In this document: piece after piece, positions 55,099-62,967 of the stretch
How positions within the stretch are numbered: position 1 is the first letter of the stretch
Layout: each line of letters opens with the position of its first letter
NCBI RefSeq assembly: GCF_023380025.1
Contig: NZ_CP097253.1
Coordinates: 682,001-746,000 of the forward strand
Source of the DNA: Sphingomonas glaciei
GTDB taxonomy: Bacteria > Pseudomonadota > Alphaproteobacteria > Sphingomonadales > Sphingomonadaceae
DNA: 64,000 nt
Direction: 5' to 3'
Notes under the pieces: generated by a model
Told to the model about the DNA's origin: nothing
Databases searched by the model: none
Seen by the model: only the letters and a program-made list of their open reading frames with translations
Made by a program: the position numbers and the translations under genes

Positions 55099-56367
55099 TC
55101 AGGCGGCCGCGTCGTCCTTCTGCTCGCGGTTAGCGTAGACGCGGACCGGCTCCTTGGTGCCGGCAACCACGTCCTTGTCGACGTGGACCTTCTCGACCCC
55201 GTCCATGCCCGGCAAGTCGAACATGGTGTCGAGCAGGATCGCCTCGAGGATCGAACGCAGCCCGCGGGCTCCCGTCCGGCGCTCGATAGCCTTGCGCGCG
55301 ACCGCATTCAGCGCGTCGTCGGAGAAGGCCAGTTCGACCTCCTCCATGTCGAACAGCTTGGCATATTGCTTCACCAGCGCGTTCTTCGGCTCGATCAGGA
55401 TCTTCACCAGCGCCGCTTCGTCGAGATCCTCGAGCGTCGCGATCACCGGCAGACGGCCGATGAATTCGGGGATGAGCCCGAACTTCAGCAAATCCTCGGG
55501 CTCGCAATTCTTGAGCACCTGCCCGGTCTTCCGCTCGTCCGGCCCGGCGACATGTGCGCCGAAGCCGATCGACTTGCCCTGAAGGCGGTCGCCGATGATC
55601 TTTTCGAGACCCGCGAAGGCGCCGCCGCAGATGAACAGGATGTTGGTGGTGTCGACCTGCAGGAATTCCTGCTGCGGATGCTTGCGGCCTCCCTGCGGGG
55701 GAACGGAGGCGGTGGTGCCTTCCATCAGCTTCAGCAGCGCCTGCTGAACGCCCTCGCCCGAAACGTCGCGGGTGATCGAGGGATTGTCCGACTTGCGGCT
55801 GATCTTGTCGATCTCGTCGATGTAGACGATCCCGCGCTGAGCCTTTTCGACATTATAGTCGGAGGCCTGGAGCAGCTTGAGGATGATGTTCTCGACGTCT
55901 TCGCCGACATAGCCCGCTTCGGTCAGCGTGGTAGCGTCGGCCATGGTGAAGGGCACGTCGAGGATCCGCGCAAGCGTCTGCGCGAGCAGGGTCTTGCCGC
56001 AGCCCGTCGGCCCGATCAGCAGGATGTTCGACTTGGCAAGCTCGACCTCGGCGCCGCTCTTGGAGCCGTGGTTGAGCCGCTTGTAATGATTGTGCACGGC
56101 GACCGACAGCACGCGCTTGGCGCGGTTCTGGCCGATCACATAGTCGTCGAGCACCTTGCAGATCTCCGCCGGCGTCGGAACGCCGTCACGGGTCTTCACC
56201 AGCGCGGATTTGCTCTCCTCGCGGATGATGTCGTTGCACAGCTCGACGCACTCGTCGCAGATGAAGACGGTCGGCCCGGCGATGAGCTTGCGCACTTCAT
56301 GCTGCGACTTGCCGCAGAAGCTGCAGTAGAGGGTGCTCTTGCCGTCGCCACCGGAAAGCTTGGTCAT
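55099..56367 (-). CDS. clpX: ATP-dependent Clp protease ATP-binding subunit ClpX
   Basis: 422 residues from the ATG at 56367. N-terminal zinc-binding domain with four Cys (CSFCGKS...ICDECVELC), AAA+ domain with Walker [14 protein letters not shown], Walker [11 protein letters not shown], the pore loop region, and the IGF-type ClpP-binding loop in the region [10 protein letters not shown]. It unfolds substrates for ClpP. It is not next to clpP; the clpP end at the window start is about 55 kb away. Confidence 0.97.
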   Translation of the reverse strand: MTKLSGGDGKSTLYCSFCGKSQHEVRKLIAGPTVFICDECVELCNDIIREESKSALVKTRDGVPTPAEICKVLDDYVIGQNRAKRVLSVAVHNHYKRLNHGSKSGAEVELAKSNILLIGPTGCGKTLLAQTLARILDVPFTMADATTLTEAGYVGEDVENIILKLLQASDYNVEKAQRGIVYIDEIDKISRKSDNPSITRDVSGEGVQQALLKLMEGTTASVPPQGGRKHPQQEFLQVDTTNILFICGGAFAGLEKIIGDRLQGKSIGFGAHVAGPDERKTGQVLKNCEPEDLLKFGLIPEFIGRLPVIATLEDLDEAALVKILIEPKNALVKQYAKLFDMEEVELAFSDDALNAVARKAIERRTGARGLRSILEAILLDTMFDLPGMDGVEKVHVDKDVVAGTKEPVRVYANREQKDDAAA

Positions 56368-56574
56368 AATCGTCCTTGTGTCGCCAGGCACCGCAGCGCC
56401 CGGATGGGCAACCTAGCCCGCTTGTCTGCCCGATACAAACTCTCCGAAGGCTTAACGCGTTGCGTTGCCCAAGCGAGGATGTGGACCAGATATGGCTTCC
56501 GGGTCACGGTCCGGCAAGGGCCTGCGGTCAGGAACGGCATGGATGACAGCAACTTGGCCGGGATTCTGGGCGGC

Positions 56575-56649
56575 TGGCTGGGGCGGCAGGATTCGAACCT
56601 GCGAATGCCGGTACCAAAAACCGGTGCCTTACCACTTGGCGACGCCCCA
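56575..56649 (-). tRNA. tRNA-Gln(UUG)
   Basis: Acceptor stem TGGGGCG pairs with CGCCCCA, discriminator G and encoded CCA (56575-56577). Anticodon loop TTTTGGT between CCGGT and ACCGG stems gives anticodon TTG (complement of 56615-56617). T-arm GGTTCGAATCC is standard. Length 75 nt. Confidence 0.96.
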
Positions 56650-56715
56650 ATGCGCGGGCGGCTTATAGCGAAGTAAATCGGCGCGGGAAGCCTTTGCAGC
56701 GCACCGCTGCCCTCC

Positions 56716-58308
56716 TCAATCGAGTTGCTTGCGGTGCGTCTCGGGGAGCCAGATCGCACTGACGATGAAGGCCATGATCACCACCGCGATCGTGTACCAC
56801 AGGCCGGCATAGGCATCGCCGGTCCGCACTACGATGTACTGGCTGATTAACGGCAGGAATCCGCCGAAGTAGCCGGAGCCGATGTGATACGGCACGCTCA
56901 TCGAGGTATAGCGGATGCGGGCCGGGAACATCTCCACCAGGATCGCGGCGACCTGGCCGTAGGTCATCGCCGACAGCGCGACCATCACCGCTACCGCCAG
57001 GATGATCTTCCACGGTTGCTTCTCGGCTGGGTCGGCCTTGTCGGGATAACCGGCGGCGGCCAGCGTCGCGGTGTAGGTCGCCTGGTCGAAGCCTTCGACC
57101 CGCTGGTTCCCGACGCGCAAGGCAACCGTCCCGGAATTTGCCTTGGCGTAGCTGACGCCGCGCTTGGACAGGTAGTTGAGCGCCTGCGCGCAGGGTGTGC
57201 GATGCTTGGAGGCGAAGACGTTGAAGTCGCAATCGGCGGGAAGCTCCAGCGTTACCGGATTGGTCTGCGTCGCACGGGCAAGCGCGGGATTGGCGCCGTC
57301 GGCCATCAGGTGGAACAGGGGGAACAGCAGCACCAGTGTCAGGGCATAGCCGGTTAGCAGAATCTTCTTGCGTCCCACCCGGTCCGACAAGGCGCCGAAG
57401 CCGACATAGAGCGGTGCGGCGAGCGAGGCGCCGGCGGCCATGTACAGCAGCGCCTCGGTCTCGCCGACACGGGCAGTCCCCTGAAGGAAGTAGAGGGTGC
57501 CGAACTGGCTGGTGTAGTAAATGACGGTCAGGCCCGCCGCGACGCCGAACAGGGCGACCAGGACCCGCTTGATGTTGCCGGGATAGGTTAGGCTGTCCTT
57601 GAACGGGTTGCGACTGGTGGTGCCGGCTTCCTTCATCGCCTTGAACACCGGGCTCTCGTTCAGCTTCATCCGGATGTAGAGCGAGATCGCGAGCATGATG
57701 ATGCTGGCGAGGAACGGGATGCGCCAGCCCCAGGCGTCGAACTCATCCGGCGTCAGCGCGCCGCGGCAGGCCAAGACCATGATCAGGCTAAGGAGGAAGC
57801 CCCCGACCACGCTGACCTGGATCCAACTGGTATATTGGCCGCGCTTGTTCGGCGGGGCGTGTTCGGCGACGTAGATGGCAGCGCCGCCATATTCGCCGCC
57901 TAGCGCCAGACCCTGGAGCAGGCGGAGGCTGACCAGCAGGATCGGCGCGAGCAGGCCGGCCTTTTCGTAAGTCGGGAGAAAGCCGATCGCCGCGGTGGCG
58001 CCGCCCATCAGGGAGATGGTGACGAGGAAGGTGTATTTGCGGCCGATCCGGTCGCCGAACCAGCCAAATAGCAAGGCGCCGAGCGGCCGGACCCCGAAGC
58101 CGGCACCGAAGGCGGCCAAGCTGGCGAGTGTCGCGGCAGTGGGGTTGTCGGCGGGGAAGAACAGGCGGCCGAGCAGCGCTGCGAGGATGCCGTAGACGAA
58201 GAAATCGTACCATTCGAAGACGGTGCCGAGCGCGCTGGCGGTGATCACCAGCCGATCGCGCTTGGGGTCTACGACGTAATTGTCCGTTGGTGCTGCCGTG
58301 GTCGCCAA
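56716..58308 (-). CDS. MFS transporter of the metabolite:H+ symporter type, with an extra periplasmic domain
   Basis: 530 residues. The 12-helix MFS plan is clear, with the A-motif GWFGDRIGRKYTFLVT (82-97) and GALSDRVGRKK (305-315), and the MHS-type segment GLALGGEYGGAAIYVAEHAPPNKRGQYTSW. Between helices 9 and 10 there is an insertion of about 95 residues (338-431) with two Cys (360, 373) and no membrane segments. Typical MHS transporters lack this. Substrates of the family are dicarboxylates, proline/betaine or shikimate; here unknown. Confidence 0.88.
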   Translation of the reverse strand: MATTAAPTDNYVVDPKRDRLVITASALGTVFEWYDFFVYGILAALLGRLFFPADNPTAATLASLAAFGAGFGVRPLGALLFGWFGDRIGRKYTFLVTISLMGGATAAIGFLPTYEKAGLLAPILLVSLRLLQGLALGGEYGGAAIYVAEHAPPNKRGQYTSWIQVSVVGGFLLSLIMVLACRGALTPDEFDAWGWRIPFLASIIMLAISLYIRMKLNESPVFKAMKEAGTTSRNPFKDSLTYPGNIKRVLVALFGVAAGLTVIYYTSQFGTLYFLQGTARVGETEALLYMAAGASLAAPLYVGFGALSDRVGRKKILLTGYALTLVLLFPLFHLMADGANPALARATQTNPVTLELPADCDFNVFASKHRTPCAQALNYLSKRGVSYAKANSGTVALRVGNQRVEGFDQATYTATLAAAGYPDKADPAEKQPWKIILAVAVMVALSAMTYGQVAAILVEMFPARIRYTSMSVPYHIGSGYFGGFLPLISQYIVVRTGDAYAGLWYTIAVVIMAFIVSAIWLPETHRKQLD

Positions 58309-58360
58309 ATCGAGTTCCCCCTCACCCCGACATTAGCTTTGCCGGAGAGAGGGGCAAGCG

Positions 58361-59233
58361 TCAGGCGAGGCGGCCGTTCACCAGGTCGTCATAGTCCTTG
58401 GCCAGTTGCTGCTGCAGCGAGGTAATCTCGAACCGCCACGGACCCGCCGACTGGACAAAGGTGACTTCGGCGGCCGAGCCGGTGAGGAAGAAGCCTTCGA
58501 AGCTTTCGAGCTCCTCCGGCCAGATCGCCCGCTCCTGGACCTCGACCCCGCGGCGGCGCGCCAGGTCGATCAGGGTCTGGCGAGTGATCCCGTTCAAGAA
58601 GCAGTCGGGCGTCGGGGTGTGGATCACGCCGTCGCGAAGGAAGAAGGCGTTGGCGCCGGTCGCCTCCGCCACCTGGCCGCGCCAGTCCATCATCAGCGCG
58701 TCGTCGAACCCGCCGGCGTCGGCCTTGGCCTTGGACATGCTGGCGATCATGTAGAGGCCCGCAGCCTTGCTCTGCGTCGGTGCGGTGTAGGGCGCGGGAC
58801 GGCGCCATTCGGCGAGGTCGAGGCGGATGCCCTTGGCGGCCTTTTCGGGCGGATAATATTTGCCCCAGTTCCACGCGGCGATGGCGAGGTGCGGCTTGGT
58901 CCCGATCGGGTTCACCCCCATGCTCTCCGACCCGCGCCAGGCGACCGGGCGCATGTAGGCGTCGACGAGGTCGTTGGCGCGAAGCACTTCCTCGCAGGCC
59001 GCGTCGATTTCGGTGACGCTCCACGGCAGTTCGAAACCGATCAACTCGGCCGAGCGGCGCAGGCGGGCGCTGTGGTCGGACAGGCGGAAGATCTTGCCGC
59101 CATAGGCGCGCTGGCCCTCGAACACGCTGGAAGCGTAATGGAGGGCATGGGTGAGGACGTGGACGTTGGCTTCGCGCCACGGCACCAGCTTGCCGTCGAA
59201 CCAGATCCAGCCGTCGCGGTCGTCGTAGCTCAC
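58361..59233 (-). CDS. ilvE: Branched-chain amino acid aminotransferase
   Basis: 290 residues from the GTG at 59233 (before SYDDRDGWIWF). PLP-dependent fold type IV: THALHYASSVFEGQRAY at the start, YMRPVAWRGSESMG, the lysine in APTQSKAAGLYMIAS, and NAFFLRDGVIHTPTPDCFLNGITRQTLIDLA. It transaminates Leu, Ile and Val with 2-oxoglutarate. Lies 31 bp after proC on the same strand. Confidence 0.93.
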   Translation of the reverse strand: MSYDDRDGWIWFDGKLVPWREANVHVLTHALHYASSVFEGQRAYGGKIFRLSDHSARLRRSAELIGFELPWSVTEIDAACEEVLRANDLVDAYMRPVAWRGSESMGVNPIGTKPHLAIAAWNWGKYYPPEKAAKGIRLDLAEWRRPAPYTAPTQSKAAGLYMIASMSKAKADAGGFDDALMMDWRGQVAEATGANAFFLRDGVIHTPTPDCFLNGITRQTLIDLARRRGVEVQERAIWPEELESFEGFFLTGSAAEVTFVQSAGPWRFEITSLQQQLAKDYDDLVNGRLA

Positions 59234-59264
59234 TATATCTTCCCTCGAATTGCCTCCGTCGCGC

Positions 59265-60053
59265 TTAGGAGCCGCGGGTCTCCGCCGCAAGTTCGGCCGA
59301 TCGCGCGGTGGCGGCGGCGAGCGTGCGGTCGATCAGGCCGGGAAGTTCGGCGTCGAGCACCTTCAATCCGGCTTCGGTGGTGCCGTTGGGGCTGGTCACA
59401 CGGCGGGCGAGGTCGGTCATCGGCTCCCCGCTGCTTGCCGCCAGCCAGGCCGAGCCGAGCACCGCCTCACGCGCGGCGGTGAGCGCGATACCGGCGTCGA
59501 GGCCCCTGCCCTCGCCCGCCGCGGCGAACGCGGCGATGAAGCGGGCGACATAGGCGGGGGTCGAACCGGCGACGAAGCCGATCGCGCCGAATTCTTCCTC
59601 CGAGGCGCACCAGGGCGCGAAGCCGAGCATGGAGAACCATGGCTGGAGTTCGGACTGAAGCGCCGGGTCCGAACACAGCAAGGGCAGCACGCCGCGGCGA
59701 ACGGCGACCGGAAGGTTGGGCATGACCCGGACGATTGCGCGGGCGCGGGGGAAATAGCCTTTCAGGGTCGCCATGTCGGCGCCGGCGAGGATCGAGATGA
59801 TTGTCGTACGCGAGGTCACCCAGCGGGCCACGTCAGGGGCGAGGTCGCGCAATTGCTGGGGCTTGAAGCCGAGGACGATGCGGTCGGGCATGAGGTCGGC
59901 TTCACCCACCGAGCGGACGGTGCGGATCCCGGGAACGGGGGTGCCGCTGGGGCGGACCGCGGTGAAGCTGGCGGGATCCTCTCCGGCGACCAGCCACCCG
60001 GCGACCATCGCCGAACCCATGTTCCCGCAGCCGATGAAGAGGTTTTGCGTCAT
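59265..60053 (-). CDS. proC: Pyrroline-5-carboxylate reductase
   Basis: 262 residues. NAD(P)-binding motif IGCGNMGSAM at the N-terminus, VRVMPNLPVAVRRG in the middle and the family hallmark TSPNGTTEAGL near the C-terminus. It performs the last step of proline synthesis. ATG at 60053; its 5' neighbour is a 235-bp gap with a REP-like element. Confidence 0.95.
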   Translation of the reverse strand: MTQNLFIGCGNMGSAMVAGWLVAGEDPASFTAVRPSGTPVPGIRTVRSVGEADLMPDRIVLGFKPQQLRDLAPDVARWVTSRTTIISILAGADMATLKGYFPRARAIVRVMPNLPVAVRRGVLPLLCSDPALQSELQPWFSMLGFAPWCASEEEFGAIGFVAGSTPAYVARFIAAFAAAGEGRGLDAGIALTAAREAVLGSAWLAASSGEPMTDLARRVTSPNGTTEAGLKVLDAELPGLIDRTLAAATARSAELAAETRGS

Positions 60054-60209
60054 GGGTCGGCTCGCTTCGTTAGATGAACAAGGTCACAAAAGTCACAGGT
60101 GACGGCATGTCAGAATTGACGGTTTTTCGCCGTTTTCGATTCGCCACTCAGTCCGGTCGGTTCGGAAGACGGAGCAGGGGAAATCCTACTTTGCAAGCTT
60201 CAGCTGTCT

Positions 60210-60288
60210 TTTCGTCCGCCCTGAGCGAAGTCGATGGGCATCGGCGCAGGCGTGCTTCGATGGCCCCCAGCATCAACGACCCTGGGAC
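60210..60288. repeat. REP-like element in the gap before proC
   Basis: Contains GAGCGAAGTCGA, the core also found near 52850, followed 30 nt later by a rough inverted copy (GCTTCGATGG). The arms are imperfect. It sits between the ybjN-type gene and proC; the remaining 150 bp of the gap show no gene. Confidence 0.45.
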
Positions 60289-60810
60289 CTAGGCCTCGCC
60301 GGCGGTCTCGATCAGCGCGGCCTGAATCGCCTCGGTTGGGGTCTTGCCGCCCCACAGGACGAACTGGAAGACGGGATAGAAGCGCTCGCACTCCTCGAGC
60401 GCGGCTTCGCTGAGCGATTCGGCCTGTTCGAAGCTGAGGCCTTCGTCGCCGCCATCGACCAGCGCGGCGTAGCGGAACACGATCAGCCCGCTCGATGACC
60501 AGAGTTCGAAATGGCCGAGCCACAATTGCTCGTTCACCAAGCCGAGCGTCTCGTACATGGCGGCGCGCTTGTCGGCGGAAACCTTGACGTCGGGGAAGGC
60601 GAGGAACTGGAGGACCTGGTCCTCGGGTCGCCACACGCCGCGTAGCTCGTACTGCGCCCAACTGCCCGGAGCCGAGGCAACGATCTCGCCGTCGCCGGTC
60701 CGCTCGCACGGCCAGCCGCGCGCTTCGAAATAAGCTTCGAGCACCTCGATCGGAGCGCCGTCGTCGCGCTCCTCGGTCGCATTGTCCTCGTCGCGGGCGG
60801 GCAAGCTCAC
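60289..60810 (-). CDS. YbjN domain-containing protein
   Basis: 173 residues. PIEVLEAYFEARGWPCERTGDGEIVAS and QFLAFPDVKVSADKRAAMYETLGLVNEQLWLGHFELW are the type III secretion chaperone-like fold of the YbjN family; FPVFQFVLWGGKTPTEAI-like ending completes it. Function unknown; YbjN is a stress-related regulator in E. coli. Starts within the ubiK stop (4-bp overlap). Confidence 0.85.
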   Translation of the reverse strand: MSLPARDEDNATEERDDGAPIEVLEAYFEARGWPCERTGDGEIVASAPGSWAQYELRGVWRPEDQVLQFLAFPDVKVSADKRAAMYETLGLVNEQLWLGHFELWSSSGLIVFRYAALVDGGDEGLSFEQAESLSEAALEECERFYPVFQFVLWGGKTPTEAIQAALIETAGEA

Positions 60811-61184
60811 TCCTCCGGGGTCTCGATACCGGTGGTGCCGACCGGGGGTGCCTTGGCATCCCCGCCATACGAGACGGGTGCCTTGGCATCCCCGGCGGTC
60901 GAGGCCGGGGCCTTGGCGTCGCCTTCGGGCGCCTTGCGGCCGAACTTGCCGCCCTTGAGCGCGGCGACCTCGGCCTTGAGCGCCTCGACCTCCTCACGCG
61001 CGGTGGCGGCCATCTGCTTCACCGCTTCGAACTCGTCGCGCGAGACGAAGTCCATTCCGGCGACCCATTCCTTGGCCCGCTCGCGCATGCCGTCCTGCGC
61101 CTCGCGGGTCATGCCGGCCACGGTCCCCGCGGCACCGTTCATGATCTTGACCAAATCCTCGAAGAAGCGGTTCTGAGACTGCAT
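60807..61184 (-). CDS. ubiK: Ubiquinone biosynthesis accessory factor UbiK/BMFP family
   Basis: 125 residues from the ATG at 61184. The N-terminal 80 residues are a coiled-coil typical of UbiK: FFEDLVKIMNGAAGTVAGM, then FVSRDEFEAVKQMAATAREEVEALKAEVAAL. The C-terminal 40 residues are three repeats around GDAKAP, not a usual UbiK feature. The family supports ubiquinone synthesis and has membrane-fusogenic activity. It begins 3 bp after tspO and overlaps the YbjN gene. Confidence 0.85.
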   Translation of the reverse strand: MQSQNRFFEDLVKIMNGAAGTVAGMTREAQDGMRERAKEWVAGMDFVSRDEFEAVKQMAATAREEVEALKAEVAALKGGKFGRKAPEGDAKAPASTAGDAKAPVSYGGDAKAPPVGTTGIETPEE

Positions 61185-61186
61185 CC

Positions 61187-61759
61187 TTAACCCCCTGTAA
61201 TCCCCAGCGGCGCCCGGTCGGCGCCCGGATTGAGGCGTCCGATCTCGAAGTTGAGAGCGGTCGCCAGGCACAGCCATGCCAGATAGGGCAGAAGCAGCAG
61301 CGCCGCTACCTTTTCCACTCGCCAGAACAGCGAGATGGTGAGGCACAGGGCGACTGCCATAGCGATGATGATGAGGAAGCCGACATCGATCGCGGCGGCG
61401 CCGAAGAAGACCGGCGACCACAGATAGTTGAGGACCAGCTGGACGGTGAAGAAGATCAGCCCGCGCCGGCGCCAGGCCGAGTTGGGGGCGGAAATGACCA
61501 TCGCCACCGACAGGCCCATCAGCGTGTAGAGAATTGTCCAGGCGACCCCGAACACCCAGCCAGGCGGCATGAAGCCCGGCTTCCTGACCGCGTCGAACCA
61601 GGGGTTGCTGTAGCCCGAATTGGACAACAGGCCCGACAGGTTGCCGAGCACCACGATGACCGGGACGGTGACCAGCGCCACCTTCCACCAGGCTTTGCGT
61701 TCAGTGGCTTGGGCGATCAACTTCAGGTCCCTTCCGAGCTGCGAGGAGGAATTCGACAT
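61187..61759 (-). CDS. tspO: TspO/MBR family tryptophan-rich sensory protein
   Basis: 190 residues with five hydrophobic helices. WFDAVRKPGFMPPGWVFGVAWTILYTLMG is the TspO loop and start of helix 2, and LVLNYLWSPVFFGAAAIDVGFLIIIAM matches helix 3-4; porphyrin-binding tryptophans are present. TspO binds tetrapyrroles and influences stress and pigment regulation in alphaproteobacteria. The ATG at 61759 lies 59 nt inside tlyA; a TTG at about 61720 would shorten the overlap. Confidence 0.87.
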   Translation of the reverse strand: MSNSSSQLGRDLKLIAQATERKAWWKVALVTVPVIVVLGNLSGLLSNSGYSNPWFDAVRKPGFMPPGWVFGVAWTILYTLMGLSVAMVISAPNSAWRRRGLIFFTVQLVLNYLWSPVFFGAAAIDVGFLIIIAMAVALCLTISLFWRVEKVAALLLLPYLAWLCLATALNFEIGRLNPGADRAPLGITGG

Positions 61760-62456
61760 TGCCTTCTGGCCCGGTGATCGGGCTTTGGGTCACGCCCATT
61801 ATGCGCCACCCCCGGCCCGTGATCCATCGCGCCGCTTCGTCGCAGACACGGGCGTGGACGAGGGAGTCGCGGACGACGCCGCCCTTCCCCACCTCGCTGC
61901 GGCCGGCCTCGAACTGGGGTTTGACGAGGAGCAGCGCCTGGCCATCGGTGCGGACGAAGTCGATCGCCTTGTCGAGGACCTTGTGCAGCGCGATGAAGCT
62001 GGCGTCGCAGACCAGCAGGTCGATGGGCTCGGGGATCTGTTCAGCTGTGAGGTGACGGGCGTTGGTCTGCTCAAGCACGACGACTCGCGGGTCTTGGCGC
62101 AGCTTCCAGGCGAGCTGGTTGGTGCCGACATCGACGGCGAAGACTTTGCTTGCTCCGCGAGCGAGCAGGACGTCGGTGAAGCCGCCGGTCGAGGAGCCGA
62201 CGTCGAGGCAGGTGGCGCCAGCCGGGTCGAGGGCGAAATGGTCGAGCCCGCCGACCAGCTTCAGCCCGCCGCGGCTGACCCACGGGTGATCCTTGCCGCG
62301 CACGTCGAGCGGGGCATCGGCGGGGATGGTGTCGCCGGCCTTGGCAATCTTGCGCTCCCCGGCGAACACGAGGCCGGCCATGATGAGGGCCTGGGCGCGC
62401 GACCGGGACTCGGCGAGGCCGCGGTCGACGAGGGCCTGATCGACGCGTTGTTTCAT
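61701..62456 (-). CDS. tlyA: TlyA family rRNA 2'-O-methyltransferase
   Basis: 251 residues from the ATG at 62456, before KQRVDQALVDRGLAESRSRAQ. S4 RNA-binding domain (about 1-65) followed by a FtsJ-like methyltransferase domain: CLDVGSSTGGFTDVLLARGASKVFAVDVG binds SAM, and DASFIALHKVL and KPQFEAGR hold catalytic residues. It 2'-O-methylates 16S and 23S rRNA cytidines, in some species making them capreomycin-sensitive. No good ribosome-binding site is visible; the region just upstream is an inverted repeat. Confidence 0.92.
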   Translation of the reverse strand: MKQRVDQALVDRGLAESRSRAQALIMAGLVFAGERKIAKAGDTIPADAPLDVRGKDHPWVSRGGLKLVGGLDHFALDPAGATCLDVGSSTGGFTDVLLARGASKVFAVDVGTNQLAWKLRQDPRVVVLEQTNARHLTAEQIPEPIDLLVCDASFIALHKVLDKAIDFVRTDGQALLLVKPQFEAGRSEVGKGGVVRDSLVHARVCDEAARWITGRGWRIMGVTQSPITGPEGNVEFLLAARKGPEVDRPSH

Positions 62457-62466
62457 GGTCGAAGCA

Positions 62467-62516
62467 AGAAGGCAGTTTGAACGCGAAGGCGCGAAGGAGA
62501 AGGAAAGGCGCGAAGG
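62467..62516 (+). repeat. Left inverted repeat of the GxxExxY cassette
   Basis: Begins AGAAGGCAGTTTGAACGCGA and continues with GCGAAGG-type repeats. The first 30 nt (62467-62496) are exactly the reverse complement of 62934-62963. It starts 10 bp upstream of the tlyA ATG. Confidence 0.85.
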
Positions 62517-62517
62517 G

Positions 62518-62931
62518 TCATGCGGTGCCGGCCATCCCGTTGACGACCCGGCGGAGCCCTTGCCGGAAGGTTTCTCCGCCAAAGTTCATAAGCAGCCCTA
62601 CGGGCTGTTTTGAGAGGCGAAGATAAGTAAGTAATTGGGCCGAATGAAGAGAAGCAAGGCGCTCCAGCGCCTTGATCTCAATGATCAATCTTCCTCCAAC
62701 CAACAGATCAACGCGGTATGCGGCATCAAGTTTGAGATCGGGTAGGTCGATCGGAAGCACCTTCTGGCGCTCGACAAGCAGGCCGTGCTTTTCCAATTTG
62801 GCGGCAAGCAGCGTTTCGTAAACATTCTCTAGTAGCCCGGGGCCAAGCTCCCGATGGACCTGAAGGCCGCAGTCGACGGCGATCCGCGCGACTGCCTCAA
62901 TATCCCCGACGTCCTTCGCGCCTTCCTTCAC
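62518..62931 (-). CDS. GxxExxY protein (PD-(D/E)XK nuclease-like)
   Basis: 137 residues from a GTG at 62931. The name motif is at Gly32-Glu35-Tyr38 (GLLENVY). Asp75, Glu85 and Lys87 in YRVDLLVGG...IIEIKALE form the D...ExK core of PD-(D/E)XK nucleases. Such proteins are usually annotated only as GxxExxY domain proteins and their role is unknown. The first six or seven codons are encoded by the right inverted repeat. The gene sits between dxs and tlyA, which are often adjacent in alphaproteobacteria. Confidence 0.87.
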   Translation of the reverse strand: MKEGAKDVGDIEAVARIAVDCGLQVHRELGPGLLENVYETLLAAKLEKHGLLVERQKVLPIDLPDLKLDAAYRVDLLVGGRLIIEIKALERLASLHSAQLLTYLRLSKQPVGLLMNFGGETFRQGLRRVVNGMAGTA

Positions 62932-62963
62932 TTCTTCGCGCCTTCGCGTTCAAACTGCCTTCT
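62913..62963 (-). repeat. Right inverted repeat of the GxxExxY cassette
   Basis: Reverse complement of the left repeat: 30 nt exact (62934-62963) plus about 20 nt imperfect reaching into the GxxExxY coding start. It ends 4 bp before the dxs stop codon. Confidence 0.85.
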
Positions 62964-62967
62964 GTTC

